64,000 bases of DNA, taken from NCBI GenBank assembly GCA_964570565.1, contig CAZMYT010000003.1, positions 62,001 to 126,000 on the forward strand, given 5' to 3'. The notes below the pieces were generated by a model. The model made no database searches, was not told the DNA's origin, and saw only the letters and a program-made list of their open reading frames with translations. Numbering within the stretch: position 1 is the stretch's first letter; each line of letters begins with the position of its first letter. A program made the translations under genes and the position numbers. Below are positions 36,913 to 44,522 of this stretch, piece after piece. The DNA is from W0P28-013 sp964570565. Lineage in GTDB: Bacteria; Bacteroidota; Bacteroidia; Bacteroidales; Paludibacteraceae.

Positions 36913-36939
36913 TTAATGATTTAATAACTGAATGACTTA
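36913..36939. repeat. Degenerate octamer repeat, copy B
   Basis: The region reads as imperfect tandem octamers TTAATGAT, TTAATAAC, TGAATGAC, TTA. The first 21 bases match copy A (22704-22724) at 19 positions. Confidence 0.5.
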
Positions 36940-36958
36940 CGGATAAAAAAATAATCGC

Positions 36959-37663
36959 TTAACGTTTCACCACTTTCATGGAAATAATTTTCACATCTTC
37001 TTTTGGACGATCGCCTTTACTGGTTTCTACAGCAGAAATCTTATCGAGCACATCAAAACCTTCCACAATTTCGCCAAACACGGTATATTGTCCATCCAAA
37101 TGTGGCGTACCACCAAATGTTTTATACTGACGGCGTTGTGCTTCGCTATATTTAAAGGGAACGGTAGAACGTAACACCATATTCAGCCGATGTTCCACTT
37201 CGTCCAATTCTTGATCGGTAAAACATTTACCTTGTACCAAATAAAATTGACAGGACGACGAGGCGCGTTCTGGATTGGCCATATCGCCCAAACGAGCAGC
37301 TGCCAACGCACCACGTTTGTGATATAATTCGGGGAATTTAATTTCCGCAGGAATGGTGTAACCCAATCCACCAGAACCAAGTCGAACGGTAGAATCAGCC
37401 GATTTAGATTCTGGATCACCCGCTTGGATCATAAAATCTTTAATCACACGATGAAAAAGAACATCGTTATAAAACGATTCCTCCACCAGTTTCAAAAAAT
37501 TATCGCGATGTAGAGGCGTTTCGTCGTACAGACGCACTTTAATAGTGCCCAGGGTAGTTTCTATTTTAACCATCTTCGTTTTTTTTACGGCCTGTGCACT
37601 TACCGATATCGCGACAGCAAAAAGAAATAGGCAACAAATAAATCGCCATCGGTTAGTATGCAT
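36959..37663 (-). CDS. Peptidyl-prolyl cis-trans isomerase, cyclophilin type, exported
   Basis: A 234-residue cyclophilin that catalyses proline isomerisation during folding. A hydrophobic signal sequence (about residues 7-24, ending ISVSAQA) indicates export to the periplasm. The cyclophilin core is clear: VKIETTLGTIKVRLYDETPLH, FHRVIKDFMIQAGDP with the catalytic Arg, SSCQFYLVQG, and DGQYTVFGEIVEGFDVLDKI. An insertion between the SSCQFYLVQG strand and the DGQYTVFGEI strand (residues about 135-175) is typical of Bacteroidales homologues. It has its own promoter upstream. Confidence 0.92.
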   Translation of the reverse strand: MHTNRWRFICCLFLFAVAISVSAQAVKKTKMVKIETTLGTIKVRLYDETPLHRDNFLKLVEESFYNDVLFHRVIKDFMIQAGDPESKSADSTVRLGSGGLGYTIPAEIKFPELYHKRGALAAARLGDMANPERASSSCQFYLVQGKCFTDQELDEVEHRLNMVLRSTVPFKYSEAQRRQYKTFGGTPHLDGQYTVFGEIVEGFDVLDKISAVETSKGDRPKEDVKIISMKVVKR

Positions 37664-37692
37664 AGTAGTTTTATTTTTCGAGTAATTGTTTG

Positions 37693-37700
37693 CAAATATA
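37693..37700 (-). promoter_or_regulatory. -7 box for the cyclophilin gene
   Basis: Minus-strand TATATTTG, 30 bases upstream of the ATG at 37663. Confidence 0.55.
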
Positions 37701-37782
37701 AGCGTTTTTTATGGAATCTAAAAGAAAAAAGTAGCAAAAAACAGAAAGTATAGTTGCCTCCAGATGAACGAAAAGTTTTATG

Positions 37783-37790
37783 TATCTTTG
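37783..37790 (+). promoter_or_regulatory. -7 box for the RecD-like helicase
   Basis: TATCTTTG, 25 bases before the ATG at 37815. It supports that start, because an in-frame ATG at 37764 lies upstream of this box. Confidence 0.6.
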
Positions 37791-37814
37791 CACAACTCTT
37801 TCGAACTACAAAAC

Positions 37815-39218
37815 ATGCTTTACCACTTTCTAGCAGACAAAATACGAACGCAATTGCCTTTTGAGCCAACTCGCGAACAAGAGGCTTGTATTGAGCTTTT
37901 AGCACAATTTTGCACCACAGTATCAGCCAACGAAAATCACGCTTTTCTGCTCACTGGTTATGCTGGAACTGGTAAAACATCATTGGTAAGTGCGTTAGTC
38001 AATGCTTTGGGCGAATTACAACAAAAAACGGTACTCTTAGCGCCTACGGGGCGAGCTGCCAAAGTGTTTAGCAATTACGCCCACCAACCAGCCTACTCTA
38101 TTCACAAAAAGATTTACCGGCAACAAAGTGGCTCTCATGAATTTCACCTGAATTTCAACAGCCACAAAGACACACTTTTTTTGGTAGACGAGGCTTCTAT
38201 GATTGCCAACATCCAAAGCGATGGCACCCATTTTGGTTCTGGACGATTATTGGACGATTTGATGGAATTTATCTATACGGGCGACAATTGCCGTCTGATT
38301 TTAATTGGCGATGTAGCCCAATTACCACCCGTGATGCAACCGTTGTCGCCTGCGCTTGACAAACTTAAACTAGAAAGTTACGGTTTAACCGTAGGTTTCA
38401 CTGAACTCACTGAAGTGGTGCGCCAAACCGCCAACAGTGGTATTTTACACAACGCCACCATCATACGCCAAGCACTAACACAAAATGCATCGACACTAGA
38501 ACTCAATAGCGCTTTCGATGACATTCGACGAATAAATGGAACCGAACTTATTGATGAAATACAAACGGCTTTTGGGTGTTCAGGTGCCGAAAATTGTATT
38601 ATCATTACGCGTTCCAACAAACGGGCCGTGTTGTACAATCGCGGCATTCGCAACCAAGTATTATTCAAAGAAGACGAATTATCGAATGGCGATTTACTGT
38701 TGGTCACCAAAAATAACTATTTCTGGAGCAAAGAGTATCCTGATTTAGAATTCATAGCCAACGGCGACATTGCCGAAATTGTGCGTATACGTGGTTATCA
38801 CGACATGTACAACCTCCGATTTGCAGATATCACACTGAATTTTCTGGACTACGATTGCGAAATTGACGCACGGATTTTAATAGATTCGCTTTACACCGAA
38901 ACACCAGCAGCGGCAGACCAATTACACAAAAAACTACTCGCCGCGGTAGAAGAAGATTTCCTAGAAATTGGGAACCGTCGCGAACGCTACAAAGCGATGA
39001 TGAAAAGCGACTATCTGAATGCGCTTCATGTGAAATTTGGCTATGCCATAACGTGCCACAAAGCACAAGGCGGACAATGGCAGGAAGTGTTTCTCGACCA
39101 AGGAGGAATTACGGCAGATTCCATTGATAGCGATTATCTTCGATGGCTCTATACAGCCTTTACACGTGCACAGAAAAAACTTTATTTGATTAATTTTAAC
39201 GATAATTTCTTTAATTAA
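37815..39218 (+). CDS. RecD-like superfamily 1 DNA helicase
   Basis: A 467-residue ATP-dependent helicase of the RecD/Dda-like group (SF1B). Walker A is GYAGTGKT (residues 48-55), Walker B LFLVDEASMI, followed by LIGDVAQLPPV (motif III), and the C-terminal UvrD_C_2-type segment with GYAITCHKAQGGQW and LYTAFTRAQKKLYLI. It is much shorter than RecD2 and lacks its N-terminal extension; the RecBCD partners are not visible. Bacteroidota usually carry this stand-alone version. The ATG at 37815 is chosen because the promoter box lies downstream of the earlier in-frame ATG. Confidence 0.9.
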   Translation: MLYHFLADKIRTQLPFEPTREQEACIELLAQFCTTVSANENHAFLLTGYAGTGKTSLVSALVNALGELQQKTVLLAPTGRAAKVFSNYAHQPAYSIHKKIYRQQSGSHEFHLNFNSHKDTLFLVDEASMIANIQSDGTHFGSGRLLDDLMEFIYTGDNCRLILIGDVAQLPPVMQPLSPALDKLKLESYGLTVGFTELTEVVRQTANSGILHNATIIRQALTQNASTLELNSAFDDIRRINGTELIDEIQTAFGCSGAENCIIITRSNKRAVLYNRGIRNQVLFKEDELSNGDLLLVTKNNYFWSKEYPDLEFIANGDIAEIVRIRGYHDMYNLRFADITLNFLDYDCEIDARILIDSLYTETPAAADQLHKKLLAAVEEDFLEIGNRRERYKAMMKSDYLNALHVKFGYAITCHKAQGGQWQEVFLDQGGITADSIDSDYLRWLYTAFTRAQKKLYLINFNDNFFN

Positions 39219-39230
39219 ATAAATTATTAT

Positions 39231-39238
39231 TACTTTCG
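39231..39238 (+). promoter_or_regulatory. Near-consensus -7 box for the lipoprotein/OmpA pair
   Basis: TACTTTCG, one base from TAnnTTTG, 30 bases before the lipoprotein ATG and after the helicase stop. Confidence 0.4.
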
Positions 39239-39268
39239 CACTCTAAACCTAACCAAAATAAATACATT

Positions 39269-40960
39269 ATGAAAAACAAATTGAGCTATTTAGTGGCACT
39301 GTTATGTGTTGTAAGCTCTTGTACCACAGATATCGACTTCAGTAATTTGTCGACAGAAGTTGGTTACAACACCGCCTTGGTTATTCCTGTAGGCACAGTG
39401 CATGCCACCATCGACAAAGTTTTAACACTTGTTGGTGACGATGTCATTAAAAAAGATACAGAATTAAACACCTGCTATCTTTGGTGGAACGACAGTATTA
39501 TTATCAACACCAACAACATTAACATTGCCGATTTCACGGAGGGAAAAGAGATTATCTCTACTTTTGATTTAGGTCAAAAAGCTGAAGATGAAGGATTTCC
39601 TGTTCCAGGCATGATGCCTGCCGGCACTTATTCATTTCCGATGAATTTTCCATACGATTTTGACTACGACGATTACGATGTGAACGGCGTACAGGATCAA
39701 CGCGTGGATAGTGTTATTATTAGCAGTGCTCGTCTCTACTTAAAAGTGAATGCTACAGATGTGCCGTTGGCAGCTTATCCTGTGACTATGAAGGTAGAGT
39801 TTCCTGCCATTCCAGAACTGAGTACCTTAAATTTCATCATTGATCACGACGGACAAGAAATTAACGAAGCATTGGGCAATTTTAAAATCAGATTTAGACC
39901 TGATTCTACATTAACACCGCTGAAAGTGACATACACATTTACTTCGGACGGTTCATTGCCTATCGCATCCACTTCTAAAATAACCACACACACCCAATTT
40001 CAAATCATTGACTGTACCAAAGCATGGGGATTTTTCAATAAAAAGAATGTAATCACACACGATGATGTGGTACAAGATATTCCAACTGACTTTTTTGAAT
40101 CATCCCTATTTAAAGATAATAGCCTGCTATTCACCAATCCATTAATTGATTTCCGCATTATGAACGATGTGGGTATCCCTATGGATTTTGAAGTAGAACA
40201 TATCAAAGCGGTGGACAAAAATGGTCAAGAACGTGTAGCTGATTTTAATGGAAGTCCAAATTGCGTAATTCGACTAGAAAAGCCACAAACCGAAGGTGAG
40301 TTCTCTGAAAATTGGGCACACTTTAATAAAACCTACGGACGTACCGATCGTTTATTTGAAATTACACCCGCTAAGTTTGAATACAAATTCAATGTCAGCG
40401 TAAGCAATTTTAAAAATGTGTGGGAACGACAACATTACATCTATTTCCCGCCAACCATAAACATGTATGTAACGGCTAAATTACCTTTCCAATTTAACCC
40501 AACCTCGTATTTTGCTTACAATGACACCTTAGCAGCCGATATCGAAACATTAACTGGCGTTTCGGCTAAACCAACAGAACTAACGGTTAATAATTTGAAT
40601 GTGCATTTTAAATCTACCAATAAATTACCTGTTAAAGCTGTTGCTACGGCTATTTTCTTAGATGCATCAGATCAAGAAATTTACCGTCAAGAAGGTATTC
40701 AAATTGCTTCAGGCGTAGTCAATGCAGAAGGTATAGTAACAACTGCTGTTAAAAGCGACTTCTCTATCAAATTTGTAGAGTCAAGTATTATCTCCATTTG
40801 GAAAACTAAAAAAATTGTATTGTCGGTTCGCGTAGATGGACAGGACATTAGCTCCTTGATTAACTTCCAATTGAACGACGAACTAACCACCGCCGTAAGC
40901 TTATATATAAAAGGTGGCATCAAAACAGACTTGGACACAGTAGGTAACATTTTCAAATAA
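39269..40960 (+). CDS. Hypothetical lipoprotein, partner of the OmpA-family gene
   Basis: A 563-residue secreted protein with a lipoprotein signal (hydrophobic segment then SSCTT, lipidated Cys at residue 18). The mature protein is rich in beta strands with no membrane helices; the middle has an Asp/Tyr-rich stretch (FDYDDYDVNG, residues about 129-140). I do not recognise a named domain. It ends 6 bases before the OmpA-family gene, so the two are cotranscribed and probably act together at the outer membrane. The same lipoprotein-plus-DUF5723/OmpA arrangement is plausible in other Bacteroidales. Confidence 0.8.
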   Translation: MKNKLSYLVALLCVVSSCTTDIDFSNLSTEVGYNTALVIPVGTVHATIDKVLTLVGDDVIKKDTELNTCYLWWNDSIIINTNNINIADFTEGKEIISTFDLGQKAEDEGFPVPGMMPAGTYSFPMNFPYDFDYDDYDVNGVQDQRVDSVIISSARLYLKVNATDVPLAAYPVTMKVEFPAIPELSTLNFIIDHDGQEINEALGNFKIRFRPDSTLTPLKVTYTFTSDGSLPIASTSKITTHTQFQIIDCTKAWGFFNKKNVITHDDVVQDIPTDFFESSLFKDNSLLFTNPLIDFRIMNDVGIPMDFEVEHIKAVDKNGQERVADFNGSPNCVIRLEKPQTEGEFSENWAHFNKTYGRTDRLFEITPAKFEYKFNVSVSNFKNVWERQHYIYFPPTINMYVTAKLPFQFNPTSYFAYNDTLAADIETLTGVSAKPTELTVNNLNVHFKSTNKLPVKAVATAIFLDASDQEIYRQEGIQIASGVVNAEGIVTTAVKSDFSIKFVESSIISIWKTKKIVLSVRVDGQDISSLINFQLNDELTTAVSLYIKGGIKTDLDTVGNIFK

Positions 40961-40966
40961 TCGACC

Positions 40967-43489
40967 ATGAAAACAAGAAAACTAGTTATCGCTATAGCAC
41001 TTACAGTAAGTGCGTTATGCACCGTAAATGCGCAAACGAACACGTTCTATTTCATGGACGAAGTGCCTATGCGCAACAGCATGAATCCGGCCTTTTTGCC
41101 GAACAGCAGTTTCTATTTTGATTTTGTATTTTTACCAAATCTATATTTGGGCGTAGGTAATAACTCCTTCACCATGAAAGATTTTCTTATCAATCAAAAT
41201 GGACAAACAGTAACTGCCCTACACCCTTCGCTTAATGTAGACGATTTTTACAAACATATCAAAAGAACAACCTCTTTGGATATGGAGTTCCAATTGAATC
41301 TTTTATCATTTGGTTTCCGTTTCAAAGAAAAAAATTACATTACATTCGATATGGATGTAAAACTCAATGGCGCCACTTATTTACCAAAAGATTTATTTAA
41401 ACTCGGTTTATATGGAACACCTGAGGAATATGGCATCAATCGCTTTGATTTTAGTCAATTAGGCGTAGAAGCCGCATTGTATAGTGAAGTAGGCGTAGGT
41501 TATATGCGTCGCATCAATGACCAATGGACCGTAGGTGGTAAATTAAAATTCTTAATGGGTTATGCTGGCGTCACTTCTAAAGTAAATACATTGGAGTTAA
41601 ATGCTTCGCAAGATGCGTGGACTGTAAATGCCGACGCCAATGTACACGCCTCATTGCCATTAACTTATCAAATGCGTGGCGACACCATCGATATGAATAC
41701 GTTATCGCCTTATGCAGACGCTATGGATTACGTAAAGATGCTTTATCAGCCAGCCGGTTATGGTGGTGCCATCGATTTAGGGGTAACCTACGAACCTATT
41801 AAACATTTAGTTGTTTCAGCTGGTATTACCGATTTAGGTTTTATCTACTGGCATAAAAACATGATAAGTGGAAGCATGAAAGGTGCTTATAGCTTCACAG
41901 GTGTAAACTACGAAGTAGGCGACTCTATCGATTTCTCAAAGATCACTGAGGAAATTGGAAATGCATTTGCATTCAAAACTGAAGGTTCTTCACCATTTAC
42001 TCAAATGTTACGTGCCAATGCCAATGTGGGCGTAGAATATGGCATTTTGGAAAATAAAATCAGTTTCGGTCTTTTATCACGCACCAGATTTAACGCACAA
42101 CGCGTCTCAGAAGAAGTAACCGTAGCTGCCAACTTCCGTCCACTCGATTGGTTGAAAGCGTATTTAAGCTATTCGTTTATCAATAGCCGTTGGAATAATG
42201 TTGGACTTGGTTTAAACTTGCGTGCAGGTATGTTCAATATGTTCATTGCGGCCGATTACATTCCATGCAGTTGGGCTCAAGTAACTATGAATGCTGGTGC
42301 TAATGCCATTCCATTGCCATACAACACACAACGCGTGAATTTGCAAATGGGTATGAGTTGGAATCTTGGACGCGACAGCAGCGACAAAGACCGCGACGGC
42401 GTAAAAAATGGCAAAGATAAATGTCCAAAAACAGATATTAAAGCACTCCGCAAATTATGTCCAGAAGTCGATCGTAAAGGCTTTGTGGACGTAGAAGGTT
42501 GCACGCTCGATGATGACAAAGACGGTGTACCAAACTGTTATGACAAATGCCCTGACACGCCAGCTAATGTACCTGTTGACTCTGTAGGTTGTCCATTTGA
42601 CGAAGATAAAGATGGCGTTTATAATCATCTCGATAGTTGCGCACACACACCACTTGGTGTTATGGTTGATGCCAAAGGTTGTCCACTCGACGATGATCAA
42701 GATAAAGTGCCTAACTATTTAGACAAATGTCCAAACACACCAGCTCTAGTGATTGTCGATTCAGTAGGTTGTCCGCTTGACACCGATAAAGATGGTGTAG
42801 TAGATTATTTGGATAAATGCCCAAATACACCAGCTAATGTACAAGTTGATGCAAACGGCTGTCCTGTTGATACCGATGGTGATGGTGTAGCCGATTATCT
42901 CGACGCTTGCCCAAATACACCTAAAGAAGCCTACAGTACAATTGATACTAAAGGTTGTCCAAAAGATACCGACGGTGACAAAGTGCTTGATTACCTCGAC
43001 AAATGCCCAACTACAGTTGGTTTGCCAAGTAACTATGGCTGCCCAGAATTACAAAAAGAAGTAAGAAGTTTATTCAAACAAGCGATGCAAGGCATTCAAT
43101 TTGAAACAGGTAAAGATATTATCAAACCAACCTCCTATCCAATATTGGATGCTATTGCCAAAGTGATGTTAGATAATCCGACTTATCAATTAACCATCAA
43201 TGGTTATACCGATAATGTAGGCGATGATGCATCGAACCAAGTATTGTCTGAAAAACGGGCTGCATCGGTGAAAAAATATCTTACCAATAAAGGCATTGCT
43301 GCAGAACGTATGACCTCAAATGGTTTCGGCGAAACAAATCCTATAGCCGACAACAAGACTACCAAGGGGCGCGCCTTAAATCGCCGCGTAGAATTTTTGG
43401 TAGCATTTGAAAATGTGTCGTACGAAAAAGTGGTAAATCCAGAATTGCAAGATGCACCGAAAACGGGAGAAACACCCTACGTGAAATAA
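40967..43489 (+). CDS. Outer-membrane protein: DUF5723-like barrel, TSP3 repeats, OmpA domain
   Basis: An 840-residue three-part protein. After a signal peptide (residues 1-22, ending VNAQ) comes a beta-barrel-like region (about 25-470) resembling DUF5723, starting TFYFMDEVPMRNSMNPAFLPN. Residues 475-693 hold seven thrombospondin type-3 calcium-binding repeats of the form DxDxDGVxDYLDKCP. The C-terminal OmpA domain (about 700-830) contains NGYTDNVGDD and NRRVEF, which bind peptidoglycan. The protein likely spans from the outer membrane to the cell wall, with the Ca2+-stiffened TSP3 rod as a spacer. It is coupled to the upstream lipoprotein and followed by a terminator. Confidence 0.88.
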   Translation: MKTRKLVIAIALTVSALCTVNAQTNTFYFMDEVPMRNSMNPAFLPNSSFYFDFVFLPNLYLGVGNNSFTMKDFLINQNGQTVTALHPSLNVDDFYKHIKRTTSLDMEFQLNLLSFGFRFKEKNYITFDMDVKLNGATYLPKDLFKLGLYGTPEEYGINRFDFSQLGVEAALYSEVGVGYMRRINDQWTVGGKLKFLMGYAGVTSKVNTLELNASQDAWTVNADANVHASLPLTYQMRGDTIDMNTLSPYADAMDYVKMLYQPAGYGGAIDLGVTYEPIKHLVVSAGITDLGFIYWHKNMISGSMKGAYSFTGVNYEVGDSIDFSKITEEIGNAFAFKTEGSSPFTQMLRANANVGVEYGILENKISFGLLSRTRFNAQRVSEEVTVAANFRPLDWLKAYLSYSFINSRWNNVGLGLNLRAGMFNMFIAADYIPCSWAQVTMNAGANAIPLPYNTQRVNLQMGMSWNLGRDSSDKDRDGVKNGKDKCPKTDIKALRKLCPEVDRKGFVDVEGCTLDDDKDGVPNCYDKCPDTPANVPVDSVGCPFDEDKDGVYNHLDSCAHTPLGVMVDAKGCPLDDDQDKVPNYLDKCPNTPALVIVDSVGCPLDTDKDGVVDYLDKCPNTPANVQVDANGCPVDTDGDGVADYLDACPNTPKEAYSTIDTKGCPKDTDGDKVLDYLDKCPTTVGLPSNYGCPELQKEVRSLFKQAMQGIQFETGKDIIKPTSYPILDAIAKVMLDNPTYQLTINGYTDNVGDDASNQVLSEKRAASVKKYLTNKGIAAERMTSNGFGETNPIADNKTTKGRALNRRVEFLVAFENVSYEKVVNPELQDAPKTGETPYVK
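42389..43045 (+). repeat. Thrombospondin type-3 coding repeats
   Basis: Seven degenerate repeats of roughly 70-110 bases encoding Asp-rich DxDxDGV...DxCP units inside the OmpA-family gene. The diverged nucleotide sequence indicates old protein repeats rather than a recent expansion. Confidence 0.85.
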
Positions 43490-43505
43490 CTCACACGTTA
43501 CACTT

Positions 43506-43541
43506 AAAAAATAGGAAGCTATGATAGCTTCCTATTTTTTT
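43506..43541. terminator. Bidirectional terminator
   Basis: A 15-bp stem AAAATAGGAAGCTA-type with a 3-base loop and a T-run, after the OmpA-family stop and downstream of the minus-strand tRNA-His. Confidence 0.88.
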
Positions 43542-43608
43542 GTACTTTTGTAACGCCTTGTAACAAACAAAAAAGAGAGCAATCTTTATTCGATTACTCT
43601 CTTTTGCG

Positions 43609-43683
43609 GGTGGCTGATGGGGTTCGAACCCACGACCTCCGGAACCACAATCCGGCGCTCTAACCAACTGAACTACAGCCACC
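43609..43683 (-). tRNA. tRNA-His (anticodon GTG)
   Basis: A complete cloverleaf on the minus strand. The acceptor GTGGCTG pairs with CAGCCAC, with the histidine-specific extra G at the 5' end (43683). The D arm, the anticodon stem CCGGA/TCCGG with loop TTGTGGT (anticodon at 43646-43648), and the T arm with GGTTCGAACCC shape are all present. The 3' CCA is not encoded (CCGC follows). Its promoter lies just upstream. Confidence 0.97.
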
Positions 43684-43698
43684 ATGTTTTTGCGAGTG

Positions 43699-43729
43699 CA
43701 AAGGTAAAGAATTATTTAATTCTAAACAA
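43699..43729 (-). promoter_or_regulatory. Promoter of tRNA-His
   Basis: On the minus strand TACCTTTG (43699-43706) with TTG (43727-43729) 20 bases upstream. The box ends 16 bases before the tRNA 5' end. Confidence 0.7.
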
Positions 43730-43752
43730 GTATAAACACTAAAAAATAACAG

Positions 43753-44448
43753 ATGGATACTCAAAAAACTTATTTTGTTGAAAACAAAGAAATTACGGAA
43801 CAAGTGAACAAAATAAAACGCATTATACGTGGCTCCATGAATGGGATTACAGTGGAGAGCATGACCCAAAAAGGGATTCATTACAAAGCAAATTTTGGAG
43901 TTGCCCTTCCTCGCTTACGTGAAATAGCCTCTCAATATGAACCCAACATGCTATTGGCTACTCAGCTTTGGTTTTCAGAGATGCGCGAAAGCATGATTAT
44001 TGGTTCTTTACTCGTTCCGCAGGGCGAAATGGATACAAACACAGCCATCACGTGGTGCGAAAAAATACCCAACCACGAGTTGTCAGAAATTACGGCCATG
44101 ACACTTTTTTGTCGCCTGCCAAATGCCAGCCAATTCATTGAAATGGCTTTAGAGAACGCCAATCCATTAGTGGTTACAACCGCTATTTCTACGGCAACTC
44201 GTATCACAAAAGAGCTCCCCAACACATTAATTAAAGAAACAGTACTCAAGTTTAACACATTTGAACAAATAACATTAGTTCACGCTAATACTTTAGCCAC
44301 CTTTTTGACTCGGGTAGCTAACGACAACACTCAACGCATTGGCCTTATAGAAGAGCTAATACCACCGTTCTCTTTATCAGAAAACAGGTACCATCAGTAT
44401 ATTTTTGAATATGTTACAAAAGAGCTTGAATATCTTAAACAAATCTAA
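43753..44448 (+). CDS. AlkD-like DNA alkylation repair protein
   Basis: A 231-residue all-helical HEAT-like repeat protein resembling DNA alkylation repair (AlkD/AlkC) family members, which excise 3- and 7-alkylpurines. The segment VALPRLREIASQYEPNMLLATQLW and the repeated helical pairs fit; SEMRESMIIGSLLVP corresponds to the conserved Trp/Arg-containing helix region. Catalytic residues cannot be assigned with certainty, so this may be a non-enzymatic relative. It stands alone between the tRNA and dsbD, with no clear promoter box. Confidence 0.65.
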   Translation: MDTQKTYFVENKEITEQVNKIKRIIRGSMNGITVESMTQKGIHYKANFGVALPRLREIASQYEPNMLLATQLWFSEMRESMIIGSLLVPQGEMDTNTAITWCEKIPNHELSEITAMTLFCRLPNASQFIEMALENANPLVVTTAISTATRITKELPNTLIKETVLKFNTFEQITLVHANTLATFLTRVANDNTQRIGLIEELIPPFSLSENRYHQYIFEYVTKELEYLKQI

Positions 44449-44487
44449 ATGCCGCTTGAGTTATTCCATTTTCCAGAAAAAACTCAT

Positions 44488-44495
44488 TATCTTTG
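44488..44495 (+). promoter_or_regulatory. -7 box for dsbD
   Basis: TATCTTTG, 27 bases before the dsbD ATG at 44523. Confidence 0.6.
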
Positions 44496-44522
44496 CATAA
44501 ACAAACTAAAAATAGGTCTATT

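Noticed and set aside
42389..43045. Regular repeats suggesting a CRISPR or minisatellite
   Set aside because: The period corresponds to protein TSP3 repeats in one open frame, and the nucleotide repeats are diverged; there are no uniform direct repeats with unique spacers and no cas genes.
43491..43685. 64-codon minus-strand frame over the tRNA region
   Set aside because: It lies across the tRNA-His gene; the peptide is the well-known false translation of a tRNA and is not a gene.
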